Shown piece by piece: positions 37,681-48,766 of a stretch of DNA of 64,000 bases. Position numbers and translations under genes: made by a program. This stretch comes from Adiantum capillus-veneris (lineage: Eukaryota; Streptophyta; Polypodiopsida; Polypodiales; Pteridaceae). Each line of letters starts with the position of its first letter. The stretch's first letter is position 1. The stretch lies in assembly GCA_014529385.2 (NCBI GenBank), contig CM043942.1:48156244-48220243 (forward strand), in the 5' to 3' direction. Below the pieces are notes generated by a model, which saw only the letters and a list, made by a program, of their open reading frames with translations, did not search any database and had not been told where the DNA came from.

Positions 37681-39451
37681 TGCACCTTAGGTGATGAGTG
37701 ATCGAGTGCGCAGTTAGACTCCTTAAAAAAGATGAATCCACAAATCCATTTTACACCTCAGTTAGGCTGCTAGACAAGGGTTTAGAGCTTAGTGGAGTCT
37801 AGAGCCAATGGACCGGCTAGATCCTCTCTTAGGAGATTTAGGGAGCTGTGAGTGAGTGTGTTAAAGCATTTTTGCTCTTCAATTTCTTTAATTCGATTGA
37901 GTACTGAAATCTCACCCGAAATCCGTCGTGTTTGTTTTGTTTGATTCATTTTCTTATGTTTTTTCATTTCTGTACTTAGGAGTAGGATAAGTAAATCACA
38001 TTCCAGTCAGATTTGGGACAAAAGTCAGAGCCGAGAAACCAGAAAACCATAACTTTGGCCAAAAAAGCCATAAGACTCTGAAATTCTGAAAATCTGACCA
38101 AACAGGATTGATATTGATTCAAATCACAAAGTGGTAGCACAAAACACTAGGAAACACTTGTCAGAGGGAGCAGACAAAATTTCATTAGATTTGGCCCAGG
38201 TACTACGATCGCGATCGGTGTACCTCAGTGTCAGATTTGGACAAGATTTGACATGTGCCTTCTTGATAAGATTCTAAACAACTTTGTCTAAAGCAACCAC
38301 ACTCAAAAACATCAAAAATCAAGGAAATCAGGCCACTTGGGTAAAACTAGCCTGACAGAGCTAGAAAGTGCAAAATCTTGGCTTTTGGTGATCCAAATGC
38401 AAAAAGACTTTGGGGATAGCCTTAAAACATCAGTGTCTACAAGCATGGCAAATTTGGTATGATTTGGGCTCAGAAGTACGATCGCGATCGGTGTATCTAA
38501 GTGCCAGATTTGGACCAGATTTCATATGTGGGATCCCCAGGTGTATACAAACATAAAAGGTTAAAGAACCTAGAGCCAGAAACCTCAAAATACCTGTCAA
38601 ACCATCTGAACACAGATCCAAGTCAAAAATTGCTAAACTGGCTTAGAAATTGACTTTCAGTAGACCAAAACACATCAAAACTGAGAAGGTACCATACAAA
38701 GGGATAGCCTGTACATAGGACAACCCCAGGTATCTCTCAAATCCCAAATCAAACATCAAAATCCAATCAAATTGATAAATTTGGAAAAACAGGCACTTCC
38801 AACCAAGAAACAATAAAAACTTCACCTTTTTGAGTCCAAATACAAAAGTGTCTGGCAGGTAGTCTTAAAATAGCCTAGTGAACAAGCTGGTGAAGTTTCA
38901 TCTAATTTGGGCTCAGAAGTACGATCGCGATCGGTGTACCTGTGGCCCAGATCCAACTCATTTTTGACCTGCTCATAGACCTAGGTTATACAAGATACCA
39001 GGAGTTTTCAAAACTCAAATTGGACATACTGTCAATAATCTGCAAGAAAAATTGTGTTGAGATCATTTTGAAGTGTTGAATCTGCTGACAGTTGGAATGA
39101 TACAGTGATCTCATAGCCATCCAGTGTATTCATTTGCAGAGACCGATCAAGTAACAACCCATGCAGTCGCAGGAATTGGAAGATCTTTCCATCTCCATGT
39201 AAGAGGTTTGGATTCACTCAGTAAATCACACTTTCTTCATGTTTTTGAGATCGGAAAAACAAATCAACACCAGACACCTAAATTTAGAGGATTAAACGAG
39301 TGTTGCATCAACGGAGGAGAGTGTAAACCAAGGGATAGTGCGATCGTTAGAGCCGATCCTTGAAGAAGTCAACTCCGACACTTCTTTAGAGATATCTTTC
39401 GAGTATTTCATAGAACACTTGGGACAAATAAAACTAAACGGAAGAAAAAAC
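37681..39451 (+). other. Untranslated leader with palindromic repeat modules
   Basis: No long frame is present. CGATCGCGATCG occurs at 38206-38217, 38479-38490 and 38922-38933, each followed by GTGTA and set in similar surroundings (TTTGG-x-C-CAG before, CAGAT-x-T-GGAC after). Otherwise the text is AT-rich with many CAAAAT and CAGATTT echoes. Confidence 0.8.
38206..38217. repeat. 12-bp palindrome CGATCGCGATCG, leader copy 1
   Basis: A perfect palindrome followed by GTGTACCTCAG. Other copies: 38479, 38922, 49710 (one change), 49824 (one change), 55658 (one change), 55931 (one change), 60164 (perfect) and 37316 (two changes). Confidence 0.95.
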
Positions 39452-40420
39452 ATGGCAGCAGGACCATCAGACCCCTCGGCCACACTAAAGCTATTGTTCA
39501 TCAAGTATCAATATGACAACAAGCAAGGTGCCAAGATATACAAAGATGGTATGGACCGCTACTATGTGAAAATAGAAGGTAGACCAAGTGAGTTCAGGGA
39601 CTTAGTGCCTGTAAGCTATAGCGGAGACAGGTACCTAGATGACGAGGGTATCATGTACTTGATAGTCCTGAATCCTAACATTGTAGGCAAGTGGGGATTG
39701 ATGGGCACAAAAGCCGAAATAGACGAGGAACATGAGGAGAAGGCACCAACAATGAGCTTACCTAATGTGAGATTAAGGTAAGAAAACGATACGTTGAGAA
39801 TCAACACGGATAATGTCTACTTGGGGTTATACAAGTATAATAATGGAGAGCAAGATCTCTATTATAGATGTGAGGAACCCTACGTCGGGGAGATGACTGA
39901 GCGGAAAAGACTTTATGTCTTCACCTACATAGAGGGAGCGGAAACGAAAATTGCAGCATACGACAAGTATGGAAGACGATATGCAGCAATCGATAAAAAA
40001 TAATTGGAAGGATATACGTACTTTGGGGGACCACTTCATCAGTATTATGTCACTCCAAGCCCACTAAGACCAGCACCTACAACTGTCATGCCAGAACCGT
40101 TGACCACAGGTGGAGGGTGGACTCATGTAGCTCATTCTTTCAGTTGACCTCATTATTCAATGCCAAGCCCCATGGGAACGTTACATTCCAGAGAATCAAT
40201 GGCTACGAATCGAGGTAGTGCAGTTCCTATCTCTACACATACGGCTGTAGGTCCGACAATTGCAGTCACCCCATCACATTTACCACCTAGTAGTAGATTT
40301 GGGGCGGGGGAGCCAACGAGAGCAACCTACGACCTCCGTGATGCACGAGAACGATTAAGTCGAGACATGGGAGCAATGAGATTGACCGCTGCCATAGACG
40401 GATCAAACCATCCCAAGTAG
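39452..40420 (+). pseudogene. Extra N-terminal domain of the giant element's gag
   Basis: Start at ATG 39452 (AAAAACATGGCAGCA, a good plant initiation context). The frame stays the same up to 40420 but has in-frame stops at 39779 (TAA), 40001 (TAA), 40145 (TGA) and 40418 (TAG). The first 110 residues read LKLLFIKYQYDNKQ, YYVKIEGRPSEFRDLVPVSY and GIMYLIVLNPNIVGKWGL. A second part reads YLGLYKYNNGEQDLYYRC and RLYVFTYIEGAETKIAAYD. A Pro/Thr/Ser-rich part then leads to the capsid region after a frameshift near 40420. I do not recognise this 230-residue N-terminal domain; ordinary gypsy gag begins close to the capsid. Confidence 0.65.
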
Positions 40421-42186
40421 CAAAGTGCATGCCAAAGAAGTATAGCGGATAGGGGGATCCATATGCCCATGTATCGCTCTTCAAGCAAGTCCTAAGAGCA
40501 GAAAAGATCACTAATTTCCACACTCAATACGAGGGATTCGGGCTAACCTTGGAAGGGACGGCCTTAACCTGGTTTTAACCTTTAAACCCTGAAACTTGTC
40601 TGAATATTGAACACCTATTGTGCGAGTTCGCAGAAGAATTCTCAAAACGGGGTATAAAGCATAATACTGTATCACAGATATACGCTTTTAAACAAAGGGA
40701 GAATGAAAAAGTGAAGGAAGCAACCTTGAGATTCAAGCAATACATTGAGAGGTGCCTGAGGAGAGAATTACCGCAGGACGAGAGATTGTCTATGCTCTTC
40801 ATTGAAGGACTTAGGAATGAAACCTTGAAAAAGGACCTTCACTTGAAAGCCTGTAGCACGTTTCAACAGGTTACAAGGGAAGCGTTAGATCTTGTCGATA
40901 ACTACAAAGCATATGGGGAAGTGTCGGAGGATACTGATTCAGTAACCAGTGGCTCTTCATCGATAAAAAGCGAATCCTCTACCAAGAAAGATGCCCAGGC
41001 ATCCTTGATGCCGACAGCTGATCAATTGATAGAGAAGGTAACGAAGAGAATGCAACAACATATGAGATCAAATCCGGTGTTGAGACAGTCTCAGACGAGG
41101 AAGTGTGACACATGTGGGGGGGATCATCCGACGCCGTGGTGCCCACAACAGCCAAAAGCACCAGTTGCAAATGAACGAATACTGAAATGGTGCGCCATAG
41201 AACAAAAATGGACGAATCATAGCACGGAAGAGTGTTTTTATAACAAAAACTATGTGAGGAAAAGACCGTATGGGCCTCCAGCAGGACCATCCCAACCACC
41301 TCCTCCAAGATATCAAGTTGGACCAAATATGAATCTGGTAGCAGGAGAAGACAGACCTCAACCTATATTGGGTCAACAACCTCCATTACCACAGGAAAAT
41401 AGGGCCATGATTAGGTATGCTCAACCTTGTGAAGCATCACCAGGAACAAATAGTACACTTCAAGTTTCTTATTACGAGGAACCGAATGAGCCTTACACAA
41501 CAGAACCCGAATCACAAATATACACAGACGAAGCCTATCAACCGTGGGGAAATAGCGAGGGTATGGCACCACCAACGTATGTAGCACAACCTTCGAGAGA
41601 TCAATATTTGGTAGACGAAAGAACGTTAATGTTCATTGCGAACCAGAATTACAAACCAAGAGGATATCCTAATAGAGCAGGACAACCTATGGGACCACCT
41701 CCTCAAAATCAAACTCCAATTGGACAGTGCTGTAGCTGTGGAAGTACGGATCATTGGGAGCGTAACTTTCCTTTCAAAGGCAAAAGAGTGAAAAATTTTG
41801 GGTTTTGTGACAGATGTGGTGTGAATCACATATTGCCAGATTGCCCAAAAAATCCGGACAGCAAGGGAAAAGCGACTATGAATATTGTGGGGGTTATACC
41901 AAGTGCAAGAAGCGGATCAGAAACCGATCCCATGATCCAAATCAATGTGATAACCAGAGCCCAAGCCAAGGACTTAAGGAAAAACGAGTCCGTGGAGGAA
42001 AAGGTCGAGTTTCCGATACCCACAGAACACGAGAGTTTATCCGTGAGAACCCAACGAAAATCCTGGAAGGCGAAACGAGACAGGATGAAAACAAGAAAAT
42101 TGAACAACCAAATTGCCATGCAAAACGAATTGCAAAAAACGGGAAAGCGTCCTCAGGGGGATCAGTCTTGGTTGACAAAGTGCTAG
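40421..42186 (+). pseudogene. Gag capsid and multi-zinc-knuckle region of the giant element
   Basis: The capsid begins with CMPKKYSG, GDPYAHVSLFKQVLRAEKI and YEGFGLTLEGTALTWF (stops at about 40446 and 40576), then LCEFAEEFSKRGIKHN, RFKQYIERCLRREL and LFIEGLRNETLKKDL. The 522-residue open part (40618-42186) continues with four Cys/His clusters: CDTCGGDHPTPWC, C(x8)HSTEEC, CCSCGSTDHWERN (last Cys lost) and CDRCGVNHILPDC, spread through a long Pro/Gln-rich region. VITRAQAKDLRK closes it. Gag packs the RNA; several knuckles instead of one or two are unusual. Confidence 0.85.
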
Positions 42187-43080
42187 AGCCGTTAGATGCT
42201 CTATTACAAGCGTGCGAAGCAAGGTTAAAAACAAACCAAACTTTAGAGCAAAGATGGCTACCTTATCCTCAACCAGAAGTGGAAACGAAGCGTTTGGAAA
42301 TGTGTAAACACCTCATTGAAACAGCCCAGGCGTTGATAGAACCTAAGATGGTTAGAACCCCAGAACAAGAAGTGTTGATTCAGAAAGAGCGAGAAAAACT
42401 AAAAATCGATGAACCAAAACAAGTAAACGAACCCAGGCCTGAAACGATATTGTCACTGCATCATCGAGTGGTGCCAAACACGACTGATGACGCTAAGTCA
42501 ATGGCGATAATGCAAATTCCAGAAGTTGAAGAACACTAGCCCCAACACTTATGGAAAACCATTAGAAACAGAAAGAACGGAAGCGCGACGTTACAGCCTG
42601 CTTCAATTCCTGAGATTAACCTGGATAACGGATTTTATCCAGACGATATACAATCACTGTATGGGGATGCGGGAACGAAGGTTTCGATGGAAAGCAAAGC
42701 CCAATCCTTGAAAACCCTGCCTTCATTTATAATTGAACATGAGGCACAATCGGAGATAAGATTAGTTCCATCCCAAACGAGAACTATTCCACATATGGTT
42801 GACTCAAAAAGTCTTCAAGAGATGCTGTCGACACCTATAACATGCACAATCACACTGTCCGAACTCTTGAGAGTCAGACCACACTTATGGGAAGACATGG
42901 GAAAACATTTAAAGCACAAAGGAGTAAAGATTCCTCTTTCGAAAAACCCTACGGGAGAAGAAAACAAACGGGAAAGTCAACCCAAAGCCTGACCAGTGCC
43001 CATAAACAAGGTCGGAGATTACTGTGAAGGTGAGAAGGAGAATACAACCCTACCTGTTGAATATCAGGATATAAAACGAT
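42100..43080 (+). pseudogene. Gag-protease linker of the giant element
   Basis: Frame 41814-42539 takes over with LDALLQACEARLKTNQTLEQRWLPYPQPE. After a stop it shifts to SIPEINLDNGFYPDDIQSLYG, then to PITCTITLSELLRVRPHLWEDMGKHL, a linker seen before the protease of plant gypsy elements. At least three frame changes are needed. No enzyme is encoded here. Confidence 0.6.
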
Positions 43081-43921
43081 AGCCATCCTAGACAGTGGAG
43101 CAGGAGTGGCGATTGCTACCAAGCAAATCTGGGAGAAGTGGGGCCGTCCAGCTCTCAAGAAAACGAGAATGAAACTGCAACTCGCAGATGGGTATGTAGA
43201 GAGACCATTGGGAATCCTAGACCAAATAGTTGTAACTTCATGTGGAATTAACTATGAGCACACCTTTGCTGTGGTGGATTTTGGGAAAACGAACAACTTC
43301 GACATTATTTTGGGACGACCTTTTATGCGTCAACTCAAAATGATACAAGATTGGGGGTACGACCAAATCTACCTAAGGCACAAAGAGCTAATAACGAAGA
43401 TCAACATGAAGGATCACAGCTATAGAGACGTTGCAAAAACACCAGTGCAAGAATTTAATTCAACCACTATAAATGAAAAAGAAATACCTGCATGGATGCA
43501 AACGAAAGCGCATGTCTGGATGTGTGGAGCATTTGATTGTGGAGAAATAATCAAGGACGAATGCGTTTTGGAAAGATCCGTAGAAGACGAAGCTTATTTC
43601 CTAGAACCTTTCCCGGAAAATTTATTTGAGCCATTCGGGTGGACTCAAATATTGTCAACCTTGGACATATGTGTTAACGAATGTACACCTACGAAATTTT
43701 GTGACGAAGAAGGATACGACCTAGTAACGTTGCAAATGGCTAGCGTCATCCTTGAGTTAGGATCTGAGAGCAAGGAACAAGAAGAACCTCCACGTGAGAC
43801 CAAGTGTAAAAGAATAATTGATGAGATATCTGTAGTGAACGATAGGAATCGAACAGAGGAGGAATTCACGGATTCACTATGCTGTGACCTTCCATCACAC
43901 TGGACAACGAAATCCAACTGA
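43081..43921 (+). pseudogene. Aspartic protease 1 and linker to RT
   Basis: TIAILDSGAGVAIAT (active-site Asp codon at 43091) starts a retropepsin domain, continuing LQLADGYVERPLG and FDIILGRPFMRQL. This is the usual protease place, between gag and RT, and cuts the polyprotein. A long acidic tail follows to the stop at 43921. The part before 43091 is in other frames, so the protein is not continuous with gag. Confidence 0.85.
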
Positions 43922-44459
43922 TAGAGGTTGATGATGAAAGATCAAGAGCATCAGAGACCAATAGGAAATATAGGTTGAGACAAGACAGGTTTTACGAGTT
44001 TCATAACCAAAAACCTGGTCGACTGGAGCGGTATAAATCCAAAAGAACTAGAAAATCAAGGGCGAATAAGCATAATCCGATGCCTCTTGTCAATGACAGA
44101 ACGGGATATCTAAAGCTTGTCAAAGCTGAGGATTGTGTCAAAGACGCAGGTCACTAGCCGGTTTATCAAAACTAAACCGCGAAAAAACAACAAGAAGAAC
44201 AGACACGAGAAGCAAACGACTAAGTCAAAGAAAGGGGGGAAAACAAAGTCTGGAATGACCAAAACAGAGAGGAAAACAGAGTACAATAAGCTCAAGCAAA
44301 CCCTCAGAGACATATGGACGGCTGACTTTGAAACAAATGAGGACACGAATTCTGACAAGATGGATGCACCGTCCCATTATAAGAAATATACCATACAAGA
44401 TAGGAAAATCATAGTGTAACAACCAATGAGAGAATTGAAGGAAACCGGGTACATCATAC
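43922..44459 (+). pseudogene. Linker between protease and RT, basic and decayed
   Basis: Short frames: 43975-44157 (RLERYKSKRTRKSRANKH) and 44117-44419 (FIKTKPRKNNKKNRHEKQ, KSKKGGKTKSG). The strongly Lys/Arg-rich composition suggests nucleic-acid binding. No fold is recognised. Confidence 0.45.
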
Positions 44460-45383
44460 GACAGTCCTGAAAAATCCAAACGAATAGATCTAGCGGGTCC
44501 AGGAGAAGATCCAAAACCTTTATATATTTCCACGGATCTTACTGAAGAAGAGGAAAAGCTTTTGGTAGCTATTCTTAAACAATATAGAGATGTGTTTGCA
44601 TGGTCATACAAAGATCTTAAGGGGGTGGATCCAAGTATCTGTCAACACACAATATCCCTTAAGAACGACACCAAACCCAGAAGACAACGTCCCTATACTT
44701 ACAATGAAACGTTTGCGAAAAAGATCAAGGAGGAGATAGATAAACTTAAGGAGGCAGAGTTTATTTACGAAATTGAGCACACCGATTGGGTTTCACCGAT
44801 TGTGGTGGTCCCGAAGAAAAACGGAAAGTTAAGAGTGTGCGTCAATCTCAAGAAAGTAAATGCGGCTACGATTTCGGACAACTATCCCCTACCCATTACT
44901 GATCATGCAATAGAAAGGGTGGCAGTCAAAGAGGCTTATAGCTTCTTAGATGGCTTTTCGGGTTACAACCAACTCTCAATAAAGCCAGAGGATCAACACA
45001 AAACGGCTTTCGTAACTGAATGAGGTATTTTTGCATTCTGGGTAATGGATTTTGGCTTAACAAATGCACCAGCCACATTTCAAAGGCTGATGGGTCATGC
45101 TTTTAAAGAATATCTAAAACAATTCTTAGAAATTTACATGGATGACCTGTGTGTTCACTCTCTTATCAGATTGGAGCACATAGAGCACTTGACCAAGGTG
45201 TTCGAAAAATATAGATTGTATCGGATTTTCCTGAATCCAGAGAAATGTGTCTTCATGGTAAGACAGGGCAAAATATTGGGACATATAGTTTCCAAAAATG
45301 GTATTTCGACAGACATGGAGAAGATCACCGTCATTGTTGATCTACCACAACTAGTAAAGGTGAAAGAGGTACATGTATTATGA
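44460..45383 (+). pseudogene. Reverse transcriptase of the giant gypsy element
   Basis: One frame from DSPEKSKRIDLAG (about 44463), through YRDVFAWSYKDLKG, TDWVSPIVVVPKKNGKLRV, FLDGFSGYNQ and FGLTNAPATFQRLM, to the catalytic YMDD (45135-45146). The only break up to there is TGA at 45021-45023, where relatives have Trp (VTE-stop-GIFAFW). The thumb (LNPEKCVFM, ILGHIVSKNGI) follows, then a frameshift near 45375. Apart from the stop it is well kept. Confidence 0.92.
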
Positions 45384-46002
45384 GCCATTGTGGATATTAT
45401 CACAGATTTATGTACTCATACGCTATAATTGCAAAACCACTTTACGCGCTGATAACTAAATTTGAGTGGACAGAGGAGTGCGAGGAAGCTTTTCAAACTT
45501 TGAAGCAGAGGTTAATTTCCGCTCCAATTTTGAAGGCTCCGGATTGGGAAAGGATATTTCACATCCACGTAGATGCATCAGCATATGCAATAGGATGCAT
45601 ACTTGCACAACCTGGAGAGAACAACATGGATTTTCCAATAAGTTACTCCAGTAGACAACTGAACAATGCAGAGAAGAATTACAAGACAACGGAGAGGGAG
45701 GAATTGGGTATGGTCTATGCGGTAAAAAAGTTTAGACACTACTTACTTTCCAATAAATTTGTATTCTTTGTTGATCACCAAGCACTGTTGTACTTAGTAA
45801 ACAAACCTTGTAGTACGGGGATAATTGTTCGATGGTTCATCATATTGCTTGAGTAGTCAAAAAAGGAACTACACACCAAAGAGCGGATCATTTATCTAGA
45901 ATGATGCATGGAGAAAACCCTGTAGGAGTTGATGATGATTTGCCAGATGCATATCTTTTCAACATAGAAATGGTTCCAAGATGAAGCGAGGATGTAATTC
46001 CT
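45376..46002 (+). pseudogene. RNase H of the giant gypsy element
   Basis: CGYYHRFMYSYAIIAKPL, then FEWTEECEEAFQTLK, HIHVDASAYAIGCILAQ, YSSRQLNNAEKNY, TTEREELGMVYAVKKFRHYL and FVDHQALLYL make a gypsy RNase H. After a frameshift near 45850 comes KKGTTHQRADHLSR. TGA at 45982-45984 (after MVPR) sits where relatives have Trp. No second archaeal-type RNase H is seen in this element, unlike the minus-strand one at 15-26 kb. Confidence 0.88.
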
Positions 46003-46834
46003 TTGCTGACTATCGGGTCATTGAATGTGACAAGAAAACCATCTACCATTGCAACATCCAGATCATTGGTAATGTTGGCGGGCAGGCTATACAAACAAGG
46101 ATTGGATCAAATCCTTAGGCTTTGTGTTGAATCGAGTGAACGGGAAATGTACCTAAACCAAGCTCACGTACAAACAACGGGGATTCACAATGGGCATGCA
46201 CAGATGTATCAGAGATTGATGAGAATGGGTGTGTATTGGCCAAAAGTGTGACATAGTGTTCATATGCATGTCAAATCTTACGCTAAATGCATGCTTCAAA
46301 AGACAATAGAGCACGCGACTCTATTCAGATTATCTGTCACACCCCGATGGAGTAACTACATTGTGGAATACCTCACCACCAGGATATTGCCTGAAGGGAT
46401 GAGTAGATCACGAATCAAAACGATCACGAAAGAGGCAGAAAACTATGTACTGATTGAGGACACTCTTTACAAGAGGGGAAAAGACAATCAATTGCGAATG
46501 TGCACAACTGAAGAAGAATATATTCCTATATTAGAGCAAGCACACGGTGGACAAGCTGGTGGACATTTCTCAACTGACAAAACGGCCAAAGAAATTCTTA
46601 TTACAGGAATATCGTGGACTACACTATTCATGACGCTGAAGAGTTTGTGAAACGATGTGACGATTGCTAGAAAACAAAAATTCCTAGAGCACGAGATGAT
46701 ATGCCCTTAAGGCCAATGATGGGGGCAAGAGCGTTTACGAAATGGGGAATAGATTTTGTAGGACCGATAGCGTCTCCGGGATATAAAACACATGCTCAAT
46801 ACATTATTGTGGCAACAGATTATCTAAAAAATGG
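46003..46834 (+). pseudogene. Two successive H2C2 integrase zinc fingers
   Basis: First finger: GRLYKQGLDQILRLCV then NQAHVQTTGIHNGHAQMYQRL, MGVYWPKV, stop (46249-46251), HSVHMHVKSYAKCM; the first Cys of the pair is Tyr. Second finger: TLYKRGKDNQLRMCT then EQAHGGQAGGHFSTDKTAKEIL and, after a frameshift near 46620, FVKRCDDC followed by TAG (46668-46670, Gln in relatives). Each part has its own LYKxGxDxxLRxC lead-in, so a whole module has been duplicated. Only the second adjoins the integrase core. Confidence 0.8.
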
Positions 46835-47719
46835 GTGGAAGCCAAAGCAATAACCAGAAATGATGCAAAAATGACAGCACAGTTTTTGTATGAGAACATT
46901 TTCACCATATATGGCTTACCAATTGAGCTAGTGAGCGATAGAGGAACTCACTTCATCAATGAAGTGATCGAATTCCTATTGGATGAATTCATGGTAATTC
47001 ACAGGAAATCTGCTCCCTACCACCCACAAGCGAACGGCCAAGCCGAAAGTACGAATAAGATTTTGGTGACAATTCTCACCAAAATTGTTGGCGAATCAAG
47101 AGCTGACTGGGATCAAAAGTTGCATTCAGCTTTATGGGCATATAGAGTAGCTTACAAAACATCGATCGGAATGACTCCGTTCAACATGGTTTATGGAATT
47201 CAAGCAATTTTGCCACTTGAATTCCTTATCCCCATGATTCGAGTCGCTAAACCATTAGAATGGACGGGCCATGAATTATCCAATCAGGTAGATGTCCTGG
47301 AAAAACTGGATGAAACTAGATTGAGAGCCGTTGCATCAATCTACGTGCAAAAGAGAAACATGAAATCATTCTTTAATCAACATGTTATCAGCAAGGAATT
47401 TTCTACTAGGGATTACGTCTTAATGTATACCCTGAAACAACATTCCCGGAAACTCAAAAAACGAGGAAATGGAACCTATGTGATTCATGACATATCATCT
47501 AGCGGTGCCATTAAACTTGCGACATTAGAGGGAGAGGAAATGCCTAACTGGATTAGTGGTTGCAGACTAAAGAAATACAACATATCACTCACCACAGAGA
47601 TGCTTGCCAAAATACACGCTGCAAAGGAGCACAAGAACAAAGCAAAGGAAACAAAAGCTCAAGCGCAGGAGGAGGCCAAAATTAGGATTTTAAAACGAAT
47701 ACAAACCTTACACCAATAA
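46735..47719 (+). pseudogene. Integrase core and GPY/F-like C-terminal domain
   Basis: First Asp in FTKWGIDFVGPI (before a one-base loss at an A run near 46826), second in LVSDRGTHF, Glu in PYHPQANGQAES. Then ALWAYRVAYKTSIGMTPF and VYGIQAILPLEF. The C-terminal part (GNGTYVIHDISSSGAIKL, SGCRLKKY) resembles a GPY/F domain, and a coiled Lys/Ala/Glu tail follows. The 294-residue frame ends at TAA (47717-47719), after which the same frame stays open into a protease-like domain. Confidence 0.9.
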
Positions 47720-48127
47720 AGACTTCCTCAACCAGCAAACACGGCTCAAATTCCTTTGTCTATACTTCAAACTGATGAGCAATGGGAAACAGAAATCAAT
47801 GTTCGCATCAATGTCAGACTCTCGCATGGCAGATATCAACGAGCATTGATTGACACAGGAGCAAGAGTCAATGCGGTTAACTTCTCCACTTACAAGATGC
47901 TCACAGATGAACCCCTCGTACAATCCACACGTGATCTACAAGCAGCAAACGGTGCAACAATGCCAACATTGGGGATAGTAAACTTACCAATCAATCTTGA
48001 TGGAAATAGTTGTCCTCATCAATTTTTCGTAATGAAAGACGGAGAAATCAGAGAATCAATATGCTTGGGAGTTCCATGGATGAGAACGTACAATGCAGTC
48101 ACACTGAATGGTCAGAACATGCGTTAA
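47720..48127 (+). pseudogene. Second aspartic-protease-like domain, C-terminal to the integrase
   Basis: In the same frame as the integrase, beyond one TAA. It reads RINVRLSHGRYQRALIDTGA (Asp-Thr-Gly-Ala at 47852-47863), VNAVNFSTYKML, LQAANGATMPTLGIVNLPI, HQFFVM and SICLGVPWMRTYNAVTL. This is the full retropepsin pattern: active site, flap region and the I-L-G-like strand before W. The usual protease is already present at 43.1 kb, so the element had two. Being tied to the integrase in frame, it was probably part of pol and not a stray insertion. Whether it was active as a protease or only a binding fold is unknown. Confidence 0.75.
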
Positions 48128-48669
48128 GGTACACACACGACTCTAACGTGTACATGACTCCATTCGCCAAAACAGATCACTCGTGGCCAAGCATCCCCAT
48201 CGACAAAAAGCAACCGGCGAATCATCCAAAAACAACACAAAAGGTTATTCGGAAAGTATGGATAAAGAAAATTTTGCTAACCAACAAATCGAGCAAGATA
48301 TGGCTACCTAAGGACAAACTCCAGACGGTAGCAACATCATCTCAAAGACCTTCAGAAGCTACTCCAAAGTGGAAATGGCAACCAAAACTGGAGAAAACTA
48401 CAGATTTGGCGACAGAGCTTGAAAGCAAACCCAAAACTCAAAACAAGAAGCCTGAACCTTCAAAATGGCACTGGAAACCTGTGAAAACTAAAGCAGAATC
48501 GTACTGATGGGTTCCAAAAGTAGTTGCCAGCACAACACCCACAATCAAGGAAAGAGCAATTCGACTTCAAGCTCTTCTGTTCCATAAATACCTACCCTCG
48601 CCATCAAAAGCCACTGAAAACTACATTCAGTTCCCGTTACCCAACGCATTGTCTCAAACATCAGAATAG
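48128..48669 (+). pseudogene. Basic, Trp-repeat tail after the second protease-like domain
   Basis: After a frameshift near 48125 the frame continues DSNVYMTPFAKTDHSW and then shows repeated Trp/Lys/Pro units: KVWIKK, KIWLPKDK, PKWKWQPKLEK, SKWHWKPVKTK and, beyond the stop at 48505-48507, YWVPKV with the TGA read as Trp. The repeats and charge suggest RNA or DNA binding. No domain is recognised. Confidence 0.5.
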
Positions 48670-48751
48670 GGCCACATTACACGGCCATGCATAGACACAG
48701 ATTCCAAAACCCATGCACATGCACCAAACCTTCATGCGGGACGACTCAGAC

Positions 48752-48766
48752 AAGGAAGGGGGGAGT
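48752..48766 (+). other. Internal copy of the polypurine tract
   Basis: AAGGAAGGGGGGAGT is identical to 59585-59599, where it primes the 3' LTR. Here AATTGATGAATATAG follows instead of an LTR. Confidence 0.8.

Noticed and set aside
38206-38933. Palindromic repeats considered as a CRISPR-like array
   Set aside because: Eukaryotic retroelement setting, irregular spacing of hundreds of bases and related flanks instead of unique spacers.
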